Shown here: positions 1 through 10,630 of the stretch, one piece after another
How the letters are laid out: every line of letters starts with the position of its first letter
How positions within the stretch are numbered: the stretch's first letter is position 1
Assembly: GCA_036435485.1 (NCBI GenBank)
Contig: CM071596.1
Location: 138,533,001-138,597,000 of the forward strand
From: Saposhnikovia divaricata
Taxonomy: Eukaryota > Streptophyta > Magnoliopsida > Apiales > Apiaceae
Direction: 5' to 3'
DNA length: 64,000 bases
Program-made: the position numbers and the translations under genes
The notes under the pieces: model-generated
Told to the model about the DNA's origin: nothing
The model's database searches: none
What the model saw: the letters and a program-made list of their open reading frames with translations, nothing else

Positions 1-272
1 CTGGAATAAGATAATATTAATTTAATTCAAGTTGACTTGCTACTACACTCCAAATACACATGTAGCCGAAAGGTTGTCCTTGTGAACAAACATGTCTCCT
101 GCACCTTTCTTGTATTTATAGTGTAAACGGAATGCTTCTTTCTTCTGTGTTTCCAAAGTATGGCTGCCATACTGCTTTTTGTATCTACTATCGACCCATG
201 TGATCTGTCAGTCAAACATGTCCTTATCAACTGCTAATCCTCAGGTTAGCATAGAAGTAAGTGTCAATTATT

Positions 273-638
273 ATCCGTTGATATTGTACACTAACATCCG
301 TTGATGATATATTGAGCTGTATCCGTTGATATTGAGATTTGAGCTATATCCGTTGATAGAGTGGATTTGAGTTGTATCCGTTGATAGAGTGGATTTAAGT
401 TGTATCCGTTGATAGAGTTCTGTCTTCATCCGTTGATACACTTTCACTTAGACAGAATTACATAGCATAGCTTATTTATAATTGGCTACCCTATTCTGCC
501 TATCCATTGATGGTCAACATGACTGTGGATAAAAACACTATCAACTGATAACATAGAGATACTGTAGTATGCTACAAAACCTCATCCGTTGATGAGCTAC
601 CTGTCAACGGATAGAGTTATAAATCCTCATCCGTTGAC
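273..638. repeat. ATCCGTTGAT motif cluster in Copia-2 LTR
   Basis: Exact copies start at 273, 296, 321, 348, 376, 404, 428 and 584; one-base variants are at 603 (reverse orientation) and 629. Those from 321 to 404 are spaced 27-28 bp apart, like a short minisatellite, but the others are irregular. Seven copies lie downstream of the candidate TATA box, so they would be in the transcribed part of the LTR. The motif contains CCGTTG, which fits the plant MYB-core consensus CNGTTR; any binding is inference. Confidence 0.85.
471..480 (-). promoter_or_regulatory. Candidate TATA box of Copia-2 LTR
   Basis: Minus-strand TATAAATAAG lies about 225 bp inside the LTR from its 5' end (704), a reasonable place for a copia promoter. 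Transcription would start near 440-450. No experimental support. Confidence 0.5.
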
Positions 639-704
639 AGCTACAAAACCTTATACAACTTGATTGATTGTGAAGTTATCATCAAGTACAACATATTCCT
701 AACA

Positions 705-716
705 ATCTCCCCCAAT
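705..716 (-). other. Polypurine tract of Copia-2
   Basis: Minus-strand ATTGGGGGAGAT lies directly against the 3' LTR, where plus-strand DNA synthesis is primed. Copia-1 has a very similar tract at 33567-33575. From 717 to 876 there is only a short untranslated tail between the ORF3 stop codon (now at the Gypsy-A junction) and this tract. Confidence 0.85.
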
Positions 717-876
717 TTATACTTGATGGCAATAAAGCATAAATTCAGGACCTTGATGATAACAAAACATTCCTAAAGATATATATAGAATAATGTAAAA
801 ATTTTATTAAGCTGCAAAAATTAAAAACTGAAAGTTTGAGAAATTTACAGAGAAGTGCTCCTCTAGACTGAGCAGA

Positions 877-881
877 TTAAA
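877..881. other. Target-site duplication TTAAA, left of Gypsy-A
   Basis: TTAAA precedes the LTR start TGTAACACC at 882 and recurs at 44055-44059 just after the LTR end TTCTTACA. A 5-bp duplication is normal for Ty3-gypsy integrase. It proves that sequences 43 kb apart were once adjacent. Confidence 0.9.
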
Positions 882-2159
882 TGTAACACCCCCAGATCCG
901 GGGTCAGGGATCTGGTGGTTACGGTCTTACATCCATTCATAATACTTGACTTGAGTCCACAATAAATAAATCACATGCTGTGACCCCACAATAATTACCA
1001 CTCACACACACACAACAGTTATAGTCCCAGAGATGAAATTGAAATAAGTCTTACATTAAAGGGGTTACGAATAAAAGTTATTACAATCCCAAAAGGATAA
1101 CATCATAGGTTTAAAAGTTTTGCCGTTAATTACATTAATTATACATATAGTTAAACAGGAAACAAAAGCTGTCTAACTATGCTACCTCAGCAATGGCGGC
1201 TAGCATCTCAGCGGGTAGTCCGGTGGGTCGGGTAACCTGCTTGCGCCGAGTGCGCCTGACGCGAGCCATCTGTCCTAGCTGTTGTTGTGACATAATATAA
1301 ACAAAGCAAGGGTGAGCGAAAGCCCACCAACAAATATATAACTAAACGATAATTTAAAACAGTTCAAAGCTATCTTTCAAACCATATGCCATGCATTTAC
1401 GGAAATGATGCCAGTATAATATGAACGATGAAGTTACCAGGTAACTGAAAGTATTTGTTTGAAGAAATATCTGCTACATCAAAGTAAGCGAGATATTCTT
1501 ATTATTATTAAGAAGAGGAACTTGCAAGAAAAGGTTGCAATTCCAGTTATGACACTTTTCCAACTCTGCCAATAGTAATCATGTTGCAGGAAATAAATAA
1601 ATTTGGATGATGAACCAATGATGGAGTATTCACCGCGCCCGCTGTTCCAATCTTGATGATCAGTCGAGATCGTACAGCTCAATTTAGATTTACTACCGGT
1701 AGAAGGAAGAACTGACGGCTTTACTTGTATACCGCCTTACTAGCTCTCCCCGGCCAACGGTTGGGCCAAAGGGGATGGACCGGCGCTACTCGGCCTCTTA
1801 CACGACTCCTAGTTCAAATAGAATTCATGATTCTGAATGTAACGTTCGTCCCCCTTTCCCCAAGTATAATACTTGTTGATAAGACTCCACAAAGTAGTCG
1901 TATCTAGTTGGAAAGGAAAATTTACCAATAACTCCCAAGCTATTACTTGGTAACAGATATCAACTTGTTCCAGTAATCTTACCCCTCGGAAGATGAGAAG
2001 GTAAGCAACGACTTAATAAGTCAACAGCACCCGAGTTGCGGGTGAAGGGAATACTTTATGACCGGGAAGTCGACAAGATAAATAACAATTTCCAAGTAAG
2101 GTTCCCTTATTATTAAGGAGATAGACTCAAAGAAGAATGATATCTGAGAACCTTTCTTG

Positions 2160-2602
2160 ATATAAGATTAATAATAATATGACTCCGAGATATTTTCTGT
2201 AATAATCGAAGAAGATAAAGCTTATCGAGATTATTCTAAGTATGGAATAAATATTCAGAGAATATTTAATGAGTTAAAATATTTAAAGAATATTTGGGAA
2301 TATGAAAGAATATCTTTAATCAGAGTATTTCTCAAAATAATCCCTGAAGAAATATCAGGAGAATATTTATTGAATAAATAAATATTTAAATGAATATTCA
2401 AAATAATATTCATTAATTAATAAGACCTGAAAAGAATATTTAAGGTAATATTCATAATTAATTAGGAATTTAAATGAATATTCAAAAGTAATATTCATTT
2501 AATGAATAATATCCTAAATGAATATCAAGTAATATTCATTTAGTAATCCAAGCCTTAAGGAATATTCGAGATAATATTCGATAATTAAATCAAGCTTCAG
2601 AT
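2160..2602. repeat. AT-rich array of GAATATT/AATATTC motifs, part 1
   Basis: Dense inverted copies of AATATT-centred words (GAATATTC, TGAATATT, AATATTCA) recur every 15-40 bp. The array resumes at about 4072-4430 after the CACTA-1 insertion, and is present at about 15280-16050, 25680-26440, 29870-30640 and 55620-56450 in the other gypsy LTR copies. Gypsy-C has an additional stretch near 55840-55960. The sequence can form many short hairpins. Function unknown. Confidence 0.8.
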
Positions 2603-2605
2603 GAA

Positions 2606-2850
2606 CACTACTACAAATATAGGCAAAGGAACCGCTAATAAGAGACCACCTTATTCAAATAATTGATTACTTAAGAAAACAAACCACTTTTTTCCAAAAA
2701 ATGGTCTCTTATAATATAAGTAAAGAGACCTCTTATTTAAATAAATGGTTATTTAATAAAAGAAACCTCACTTTTTAAAAAAGAGATCTCTTATAATACA
2801 TGAAAAGAGACCTCTTTAATTAAAAAGGTGGTTTCTTATCATTTTTTATG
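2606..2850. repeat. Left subterminal repeats of CACTA-1
   Basis: Several direct and inverted copies of a motif around AAGAGACC (or its complement GGTCTCTT) are separated by AT-rich spacers. They match the motif of the right subterminal zone, 3745-4068. Confidence 0.75.
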
Positions 2851-2859
2851 GGATCGTTA

Positions 2860-3600
2860 ATATTAGACAGTAGACACCATCTCATTCTCTCATTTCTCTC
2901 TTCTACATTCTTTCATTTCTCTCTTCTACATTCTCTTATTTCTCATTTCTCTCTTCTCTCTCTCTATTCGGTCTTCTTCTTCTTCTTCTTTTTTTCAAAG
3001 ATTAAACCGAATGTTCTTCTTGATTTTGATTACCAAAATCATAGTTTAAGTAACCGAATTAACGAGGGTTCGATTTTCTATATCATCCTTTCGTTAAATT
3101 TTGATTTTGGGTAATTTGATTTTCGGCTTAAATTCAAATTGAATTTTGGTTGATTATTAATTGTTGTTGATAGTATATATGTTATAGATCGTTTAATTTT
3201 GAGGCGATATATGTTAAATTCGTAGATTTTTGAATTGGTTTTGATTTCACCGGAAAGTTCTTGTTCACCGGAAATTTTGTTGTAGTTATTGTTTGTAATT
3301 TCCGTTTGTATGCTTGTATAGATCGTGAAGTTTTGAGTCCGTGTGTGTGAAAAGCTTTGTGTTTCGAATCGACTCTGAGACAGACATCAAGATCTAGGTT
3401 CAAGCTTGAAGGCACCGCTTTGAGCCTTTGACAATCATGACGGATGATAAGCTTCAAGAAGACATACATGAGAAACAAGCTTGCTTAACTATATGCTCTA
3501 CATGTAAGAATATTGATAAATTATATTGTAAAAGCTTATTGATTTGTACTATCTTCAGATATTTATCAAAGTGTGTAGAAGTTTTAAACTGATAAATTTG
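2860..3600 (+). other. Possible captured gene 5' region inside CACTA-1
   Basis: This interior differs from the subterminal repeats. It opens with a CT-rich stretch resembling a plant 5' UTR (2880-2990), continues as AT-rich sequence resembling an intron, and reaches an ATG at 3437 followed by a 24-codon open stretch to a donor-like GTAAG at 3504-3508 (unspliced, the frame stops near 3592). CACTA elements are known to capture host gene fragments. I do not recognise the peptide, so capture is inference from composition and layout. Confidence 0.3.
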
Positions 3601-3744
3601 TGGAATCATTGTTTATGCTTCATTATTGTTCAAGCATTTACATTTATTGATAAACTGATACATTTACTTCATTTGCACAATGCACCAGCTCGGTTGCAAT
3701 TTCAAAAAAATAAGATGGTGGTCGTACCTTTCACGCGTTTTTTC

Positions 3745-4068
3745 TTCTACGTAAGAGATCACTTTTCTTAAATAAGAGACCATCTAATCTAAATAAGTGG
3801 TTTCTTTTTCTTCTACCTAAGAGACCACTTTTCTTAAATAGCTGGTCTCTTTTCTTAAATAAGAGACCATCTAATCTAAATAAATGGTTTCTTTTCCTTC
3901 TACCTAAGAGACCACTTTTCTTAAATAGCTGGTCCCTTCTTTCTATTTAAGAAACCCCCTCAAAGAAGAGGTCTCTTATCCTAAGAGACCACTGACCTAG
4001 AGACCCCCTCTTAAGGTGATCTCTAAGATGGTTTTTAGGTGGTCTCTTTAGGCTTTTTTGTAGTAGTG
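3745..4068. repeat. Right subterminal repeats of CACTA-1, including a tandem duplication of about 100 bp
   Basis: A block containing TAAGAGACCACTTTTC and the partner TCTAATCTAAATAA is repeated in tandem (about 3745-3850 and 3850-3945). Further copies of the AAGAGACC motif continue to the terminus. Confidence 0.7.
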
Positions 4069-4906
4069 GAATATTAAAATAATATTCATCAAGTATTTAA
4101 TATCTTAAATGAATATTCAAAAGTAATATTTATTTAATAAAATAATATTCTAAAGGAATATCCAAATAATATTCATTTAATAGTCTCATCTTTAGAAGAA
4201 TATTCGAAATAATAGTCGATAATCAATTCGACTCTGAATGAATATTGAGAAATATTATTCGATGAATAGTTACGTTCAAATAATTATTTGAAGTAAGGAT
4301 CGTTAAAATAATTAGTCTCGAACGAATATTCAAATAATATTCGTCGCCCAAATAATAGAAAATATTTACTTAAATATTTTCCTCCGAGGTAATCTCGATA
4401 TATCAAGGAATATTGACTCCCGGTCTATTTTTGATTAATAAGATGTATACGCCCTTCTATGAGGGTCTTACAATAACCGGCTTATAACTGATATATAACT
4501 ATCTAGCTTATAAGCCAACAATAACATTCAGGGAACAAGTATATCAATTCAACTTGAAAGTAGGCATGCATGCAATGGCATATGTATATCAGCAATCATA
4601 TATATATATTTTTTCAATCACAACAACAGCCTAAAAGAAGGGAATTGAAACTTGCCTGGTAGTCGAGTACGGTAAGGGGTAGTGGTAGCGGGTCCCGGTT
4701 CAGCTTGGTGATCTATAAATAGCCAAGGCATTCGGGATTAATCACTTAACATATTAAAAGTTAAGTTATACTTAAATCGAAACACGTTCTCGAATTATCT
4801 CGTTATACCCCTTTTAGTGGATTACTTATTATCGCTGATCCGACCCGACATTCGTTCGTTAATACGACATGTCACTGCACTTATACTTGGGACATACTTA
4901 AGTCAT

Positions 4907-5134
4907 ATGAGTTCTAAGGTTGATCGTTACGAACCAATATTATACTCCGAGTTTTATCGCCCGTTTTCTAAGTGTTTTACCAAAGTTATAAAAGAGTCGT
5001 CTTTTAGGGGTTCCTTCGCGTTTAACCTTGACTCGAACATTTTTAATAAATCGAAAAATGCTCTTTTTGACATACGGTTTTCTTTCACACCTTCCTTCTT
5101 ACCCCTAGTATTTATTTACCAAGATTCGCCATGA
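4907..5134 (+). other. Conserved 75-codon ORF, antisense to the element, in the gypsy LTR
   Basis: An ATG-initiated frame of 75 codons lies on the strand opposite gag-pol. The same frame is open in all five LTR copies visible: 4907-5134, 16540-16767, 26942-27169, 31143-31370 and 56949-57176. In Gypsy-A and Gypsy-C the frame also extends 30 codons upstream to a GTG. Comparing Gypsy-A with Gypsy-C, I counted 13 base changes in the 75 codons, 10 of them synonymous. Gypsy-B is less conservative. No known domain, signal peptide or promoter is recognised, so it may be chance; see the finding. Confidence 0.25.
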
Positions 5135-6525
5135 CGTTACATAGCTTACGAGGGTTCAATTTCAGTTACGAACTTTCGTTTACGGATTCGAACTACTTTT
5201 AGTAATTTGGTCATAAATCCTAAACCGTAAGTCCGTTTCACATGATCTTTATATCAAAATGAATCTTAGAACATTACCTATCCTATAATGGCAGATAAGG
5301 TCTCTGGACAGTAGGGGTTCGACATGGAAAATGGCATACAAAACATGGTATTGTAAAATCGGGCATTATAACGGCTGTAAATCGAATATCTATCAATTTC
5401 GAATCTTCCCATAAACATAGCATCCAACCCAAACAACATATACATGACTTATATACATGAACTGAGGCCAAGCAATGCTTTTCCGTTCATCTAGCTATTT
5501 ACATCATTAATCCAAAATCCATACATAATCATGCTTATAATCTTAACATAACCATAACTAAGTTATAACTATCATAAACATGCTTAAATCTCAAACAAGG
5601 GTTAGGGTTTCAAGAGCTTTATACCTTCCTTAGATAGTGATATAGCCTTACTAAGCCTTGTATGGTCCTTAGGAGTGATTATGCTTGCTAGATCAACCAT
5701 GAAAAATCAAGAAAACAAAGTTAGTACTTGATGAACACTATTCACCCTCCTCTTGTTTGATTTTTTTGAAAATGGAAAAGGATGAGTTTGAAGCTAAGAT
5801 TTTGAGGAGATAAGTTTTATGAAATGTAAGACTCGCCTTAATTATTTCAAGAACAAACAATGGTGGGAAGGTGGAGTTTGGATTTTGAATTAATGGTGAG
5901 GCAGAATGGTTTCTTGAAATGGGGGGGGGGAGAGAGTTGCCTGGTTCTTTTGATTTTTTGTGTTTTAATCTCATTCACTCTCATCCACTTACACATAATA
6001 TCTTGTAAAAGTCACTTTATTAAAGTGATGAGGTGTTGGATGATCAAATGGCAAGACATGTGTTGGTTTTATGCTGGTTAAAGCTTAACTAGGTAGTTAC
6101 TTGCTAAGTACTTAGTTCTTCCTCTAAGGTGCTAGTTCCTTGCTTCTAGTTTAGTTACTAGATATTTATACTAGTAGCTTGCACAAGACTCTTGCTTCCT
6201 CTGCTTGTTTCTGTGTCCGGTTATTACCCGTTTCGATTGATCGTTCGTGAGAATATTTCACGGATTTCTAATTAGGGTTTACCGGGAATCCTCTTTAATA
6301 TTAATACTTTCATTCTCCACCTTTCATTCTAACTTTCCATTTTATATTCCTTAAATCCATTCGTTAAATACTTAAGGCTATCAGTGTCCAGGGAACTCTC
6401 GGAGAAAATAAAAGTGCGGTTTTTCAGAATCCGACAGCTTTTACATACACTTATTTTCCCCCTGGATCACTAATACGAACTCGGAAATCCGTTCCGAATA
6501 CTTCTATATAGTGTCGTCTCATATT

Positions 6526-6533
6526 ATTATATA
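6526..6533 (-). promoter_or_regulatory. Candidate TATA box of the gypsy LTR
   Basis: Minus-strand TATATAAT lies about 370 bp from the U3 end of the LTR. It is conserved in the Gypsy-A and Gypsy-B copies (near 18160, 28562 and 32763) but the segment is absent from Gypsy-C. A second candidate, CTATATAG at 6504-6511, is less conserved. Confidence 0.3.
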
Positions 6534-6899
6534 CTCCCACCCAAAACACTATTCATTCTGTATTCTTTACTTGTTCTCTTAGGGTTGTATAATTGTCTGT
6601 ATTCTCTTTCGATCGTTCCTTAACCTTTTTACGGAACTACTGGATTAATCGTTATCGATCTGGATGACATGAGAGTATTCTCTTGCTTGAAGTTGCCATA
6701 TCTTATTCCCTTAGAAGATAGATTATTCTTACCTATGTTGTCGCCCTTTAGCATTCTTCAAGACATAAACATAATAAAGTCGAATTCCATTCATTCTTTC
6801 CCAAATATCAATTATTACATTGTAGCCGTATCCACTATTCATTCTTACATCATTAAATACATAAAAGTTTTAATTCCACCCAAAATCTGGGTTCTTACA

Positions 6900-6912
6900 G
6901 TCTCCCCTCCTT
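6900..6912 (-). other. Polypurine tract of Gypsy-A
   Basis: Minus-strand AAGGAGGGGAGAC abuts the 3' LTR. The same tract and the following bases occur at 19053 (Gypsy-B) and 59112 (Gypsy-C). Confidence 0.9.
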
Positions 6913-6932
6913 AAAAGGATTCCGTCCCGGAA

Positions 6933-8499
6933 TCAGTTTGAAAACAAGTGGGGGTACTTCTCTTGCATTGCGCTTTCAAGTTCCCAGGTGGATTCTTCTA
7001 CATTGTGGTTCTGCCACAAAACTCTGACTAGCTGAATGACCTTGTTTCGGAGCACTTGTTCTTTCCGGTCTATGATTTCCACAGGTTGCTCCACATAGGT
7101 CAGGTCTGGTTGCATGTCCACTTGCTCATACTCTACAATATGCTTAGCATCCGGATTATACTTCCTCAGCATCGAAACATGGAACACATTGTGCACCTGC
7201 TGTAGATTCGGGGACAATGCGAGCTCATAAGCTAGTTCCCCAATCCGTCTCAAGATCTCAAATGGTCCAATGTATCTGGGACTCAGCTTTCCTTTCTTCC
7301 CAAATCTCATTAAACCTTTCCAAGGTGACACTTTCAAGAACACTAGGTCCCCCACTTCGTATTCCTTACCTTTCCGAGCTAAGTCGAAATATTTCTTTTG
7401 TCGATCCTGGGCTGCTACCAACCGTCCTCTGATTAGATCTACTGCATCTTTAGTTCGTTGGACCACTTCGGGCCCGAGCATCTTTCGCTCTCCAACTTCA
7501 TCCCAATACAAGGGAGATCGACATTTTCTTCCATAAAGGGCCTCATAAGGTGGCATCCCAATGCTTGAATGATAACTGTTATTATAGGAGAACTCAACCA
7601 ATGGCAAGTGATCATCCCAACTTCCCTTGAAGTCTATCGCGCAGACTCTCAACATATCCTCTAGCGTTTGGATGGTCCTTTCACTTTACCCATCTGTCTG
7701 GGGGTGGTAGGCTGTGCTCATGTTCAGCCGGGTCCCTACACATTCTTGAAAACTTCTCCAAAACCTGGAGTTAAATCTAGGATCTCGATCGGATACTATT
7801 GCGACTGGGACTCCATGTCGCGCCACTATCTCTTTTAAGTAGATGTCCACTAGTCTGTCAACCGTGTACCTTTCGTTGATCGGGAGAAAGTGAGCTGATT
7901 TCGTCAGTCGATCTACAATTACCCATATGGCATCATGATTAGCCTTGGTCCTTGGTAAACCTACTACGAAATCCATGGCTATATATTCCCATTTCCATTC
8001 TGGAATCTCTAAGGGATGTAGAAGTCCGCTGGGTTTCTGGTGCTCTGCCTTCACTCGTTGGCAGGTCAAGCATTTGCTTACCCACTCTGCTACGTCCTTT
8101 TTCATATTGGGCCACCAGTAATACTCCTTCAAATCCCTATACATTTTGGTGCTACCGGGGTGCACTGAGTATCTTGAGTTGTGTGCCTCATTTAAAATCT
8201 CATTCTTGAGTTCCTGAACATTTGGGATCCATATCCTGTATGTGTACCTCATGATCCCTTCCTTGTCTCTTTCGCACTTAATTTCCTCCCCGGTCATTAG
8301 CTCTTCTGTGGAGTTCTTTTCTTCCTCCATCATCCGTTCCTGGCACAGTCTAATCTTTTCTAGCAATGGAGGTTGGATTCTAATTTCCATCAACTTTTCT
8401 TGGCCCTCTCCAGGTAACTTAACCTCGATTTCCAACTTCTCAAAATCCTTCACTAGCTCTTTCTCTGAAGTTATCATCTTGAGCTTCTCTTTCCGACTA
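6933..8499 (-). pseudogene. Gypsy-A integrase with chromodomain-like C-terminus
   Basis: The zinc-binding HHCC module is visible near 8060-8200 (His pair in HNSRYSVHP, Cys pair in CLTC). The catalytic core has Asp in AMDFVVGLP near 7970 and Asp in SDRDPRF near 7775. TAA at 7686-7688 falls two codons before the catalytic Glu, so the stop removes the third acidic residue. The C-terminus ends with a chromodomain-like segment (VRVLWQNHNVEESTWE), typical of Tekay/Del chromoviruses, which directs integration to heterochromatin. Confidence 0.9.
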
Positions 8500-9566
8500 A
8501 GGGCGTCAGCCACCACATTGGCTTTGCCCGGGTGATAGCGAATTTCACAGTCGTAATCCTTGATTAACTCTAACCATCTCCTCTGGCGCATATTAAGCTC
8601 TTTCTGAGTGAAAATGTATTTGAGGCTCTTATGGTCTGTGTAAATCTCGCATTTTTCCCCATACAGGTAGTGTCTCCAAATCTTTAAAGCGAAGACTATG
8701 GCTGCTAGTTCTAGATCATGCGTGGGATATCTGACTTCATAATCCTTCAATTGCCTAGACGCATACGCTATTACCTTGCCGTGCTGCATAAGCACGCATC
8801 CCAGTCCTTTATGCGAAGCATCACTGTAAATCACGAAATCTCCTTTTCCATCAGGTAATGCCAGCACTGGGGCTGTCACCAGCCTCTTCTTTAACTCTTG
8901 GAAACTCTTCTCGCATTTCTCAGTCCATTCAAATTTCTCGGTTTTACGGGTAAGTCGAGTTATTGGAGCTGCGATTTTCGCAAAGTCTTGAACAAATCTC
9001 CTGTAATATCCGGCCAGTCCAATGAAACTCCTCACCTCGGTTGGAGTAGTTGGCCGTTCCCAGTTTGAAACTGCTTCTATCTTGGAGGGGTCAACCAACA
9101 CTCCTTCTCTATTGATCACGTGCCCTAAGAATTGTACCTCATTTTTCCAAAACTCACACTTGGAGAAATTGGCATATAACTGCTCCTTCCTGAGTATTTC
9201 TAAGGTTATCCTTAAATGTTCAGCGTGTTCTGCCTCTGTCTTTGAGTAGATGAGAATATCATCAATGAAAACTATCACGAATTTGTCCAAATATTCCTTG
9301 AACACTCTATTCATTAGGTCCATGAAGGCTGCTGGGGCGTTGGTCAATCCAAATGACATAACTAAGAACTCATAATGTCAATATCTGGTGCGGAATGCAG
9401 TCTTTGGGATATCTTCAGGTTTGATCTTCAGTTGGTGATATCCCGTTCTCAAATCAATCTTAGAGAAGTATTCAGCTCCTCTTAGCTGGTCAAACAAATC
9501 GTCTATCCTGGGCAATGGATACTTATTCTTTATGGTTAGCTTGTCAATTCTCTGTAGTCGATGCAT
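8500..9566 (-). pseudogene. Gypsy-A reverse transcriptase and RNase H
   Basis: The RT palm motif FIDDILIYS (catalytic Asp pair) lies near 9255-9280, followed by the connection domain and RNase H with YSDASHKGLG near 8805-8835 and the TDHKSL motif near 8610-8630. Together they copy element RNA into cDNA and remove the RNA strand. The frame is broken by the upstream one-base deletion and by TGA at 9378-9380, inside the segment joining the RT fingers to the palm. Next to that stop, one otherwise conserved proline codon is serine. Confidence 0.92.
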
Positions 9567-10627
9567 AACCTCATACTTCCATCCTTTTTCTTAACAAACA
9601 ACACTGGTGCGCCCCAAGGCGACACACTGGGCCTTATCATGCCCTTATCCAACAATTCCTGTAATTGTTTAGCTAGCTCCTTCATTTCTACTGGGGCTAG
9701 TCGGTACGGGGCCTTCGAAACCGGCGCCGTCCCCGGGGCTAATTCGATGGCAAACTCAATTACCCTATCAGGTGGTAGTCCGGGAAGATCTTGTGGGAAC
9801 ACGTCCTCGAACTCATTAACTACCAGAATGTCTTGCAATCTTGGCACTTCCTTCTGAGTATCTATAACGTAGGCTAAATAAGCCTCGTTCCCTTTTCGTA
9901 ACAATCTCTTGGTTTGCGCCATGGTCAGAATTTTCTGGGTCTGTCGCATCCCCTTAAACACTATTTCTTTCTTCCCCGGGGTTTTCAACTTAACCTTTTT
10001 CCCTTTACAATCTATCCACGCATCATTGCGAGACAACCAATCCATACCCAAAATGACATCGAATTCCCCTAGCTTAAAAGGAATTAAATCGACATAGAAG
10101 GATCGTCCTCCTATTTCTAGCTTACAATCGGGGTGAATTTGATTAACCGGTACGATTTCCTGATTAGCTATTTCTACTTGTAAGGAATCTCTTAGTTGCT
10201 GGGTTTTAAGTTTCAACTTATGCGCAAAATCTCTAGATATAAAAGATTTAGTTGCTCCTGAATCAAATAAGACATTTGCACTGACTGAATTGAGAGAAAA
10301 AGTACCTGCTATCACATCTGTGTCCCTCACGGCATCTTGTACTGACATATTAAAAGTCCTAGCAGTTGGTGGCCTATTTGAGGCAACCTTGCTTGCTCCT
10401 GATGCTACTGGTTTGCTCTTTGGGCAATCCTTCCTCATGTGCCCTCGCTGTCCACACTGGAAACAGGTTGTGCTGTTAGGGATGACTGTGGTGCAAGAGG
10501 TAGCATAATGCCCAGCTCGCCCACACTTATAACAGTTTATCTGCTTCAGGTTGCACACCCCGGAGTGCCTCTTCCCACAAGTAGCACACAATGGCAACGG
10601 AGGTCGAGAAGGGTTGGAACGGGACAT
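9546..10627 (-). pseudogene. Gypsy-A nucleocapsid zinc knuckles, protease and start of RT
   Basis: Three Cys/His clusters occur at the N-terminus: CATCGKRHSGVC, then the CCHC knuckles CYKCGRAGHYATSC and CFQCGQRGHMRKDC. The retropepsin-like protease follows with its catalytic DSGA in NVLFDSGATKSF near 10265. The N-terminal fingers of RT (KKKDGSMRLCIDYREL) close the segment. The knuckles bind element RNA, and the protease cleaves the polyprotein. A one-base deletion near 9545 then shifts the frame, truncating RT before its catalytic core. Confidence 0.9.
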
Positions 10628-10630
10628 TCC

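Larger units (their letters stand above)
1..704 (-). mobile_element. Copia-2 3' LTR, cut by the window edge
   Basis: The segment ends in CCTAACA at 704, so on the minus strand the LTR opens TGTTAGG, and a polypurine tract follows immediately at 705-716. That is the 3' LTR boundary of a minus-strand copia element whose pol and ORF3 lie at 44055-52221, on the far side of the Gypsy-A insertion. The other LTR terminus is not seen and probably lies left of base 1. The LTR holds at least eight exact copies of ATCCGTTGAT plus variants, and a good TATA box at 471-480. The matching 5' LTR is outside the window, so divergence cannot be measured. Confidence 0.8.
2606..4068. mobile_element. CACTA-1: non-autonomous CACTA (En/Spm) element
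   Basis: It begins CACTACTACAAA and ends with the exact inverse TTTGTAGTAGTG, flanked by the 3-bp duplication GAA (2603-2605 and 4069-4071). The empty site is visible at about 30294-30302 in the 5' LTR, so the insertion came after Gypsy-A integrated. Both subterminal zones are packed with AAGAGACCA-type repeats, expected binding sites for a TNPA-like protein. No transposase ORF is present in 1463 bp, so it would depend on an autonomous relative. CACTA-2 in this window has a different terminus (CACTACACCATAAAA) and is not its obvious source. Confidence 0.92.
882..6899 (-). repeat. Gypsy-A 3' LTR, with CACTA-1 inside
   Basis: It runs from TGTAACACC to TTCTTACA and is followed by the polypurine tract. 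It aligns along its whole length with the three pieces of the 5' LTR (13116-13997, 29455-33058, 43972-44054). In the first 882 bp I counted 8 differences, mostly transitions. Apparent length is 6018 bp, of which 1463 plus a 3-bp duplication come from CACTA-1. It contains an AT-rich palindromic array, a conserved antisense ORF and a candidate TATA box near its U3 end. Confidence 0.93.

Noticed and set aside
27..230. 67-codon minus-strand ORF at the window start
   Set aside because: It lies within the Copia-2 LTR and shows no coding features.
321..413. Regular ATCCGTTGAT spacing as a CRISPR-like array
   Set aside because: The repeats are only 10 bp with similar spacers, lie in an LTR of a plant element, and have no cas genes.
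1479..1682. 67-codon minus-strand ORF repeated in five gypsy LTRs (also 13713, 14577, 24979, 54931)
   Set aside because: It starts at TTG, not ATG, and is frameshifted in Gypsy-C. Its repetition only reflects LTR copies.
882..6899. A true 6-kb LTR
   Set aside because: The 5' copy is about 4.55 kb; the excess is the CACTA-1 insertion.
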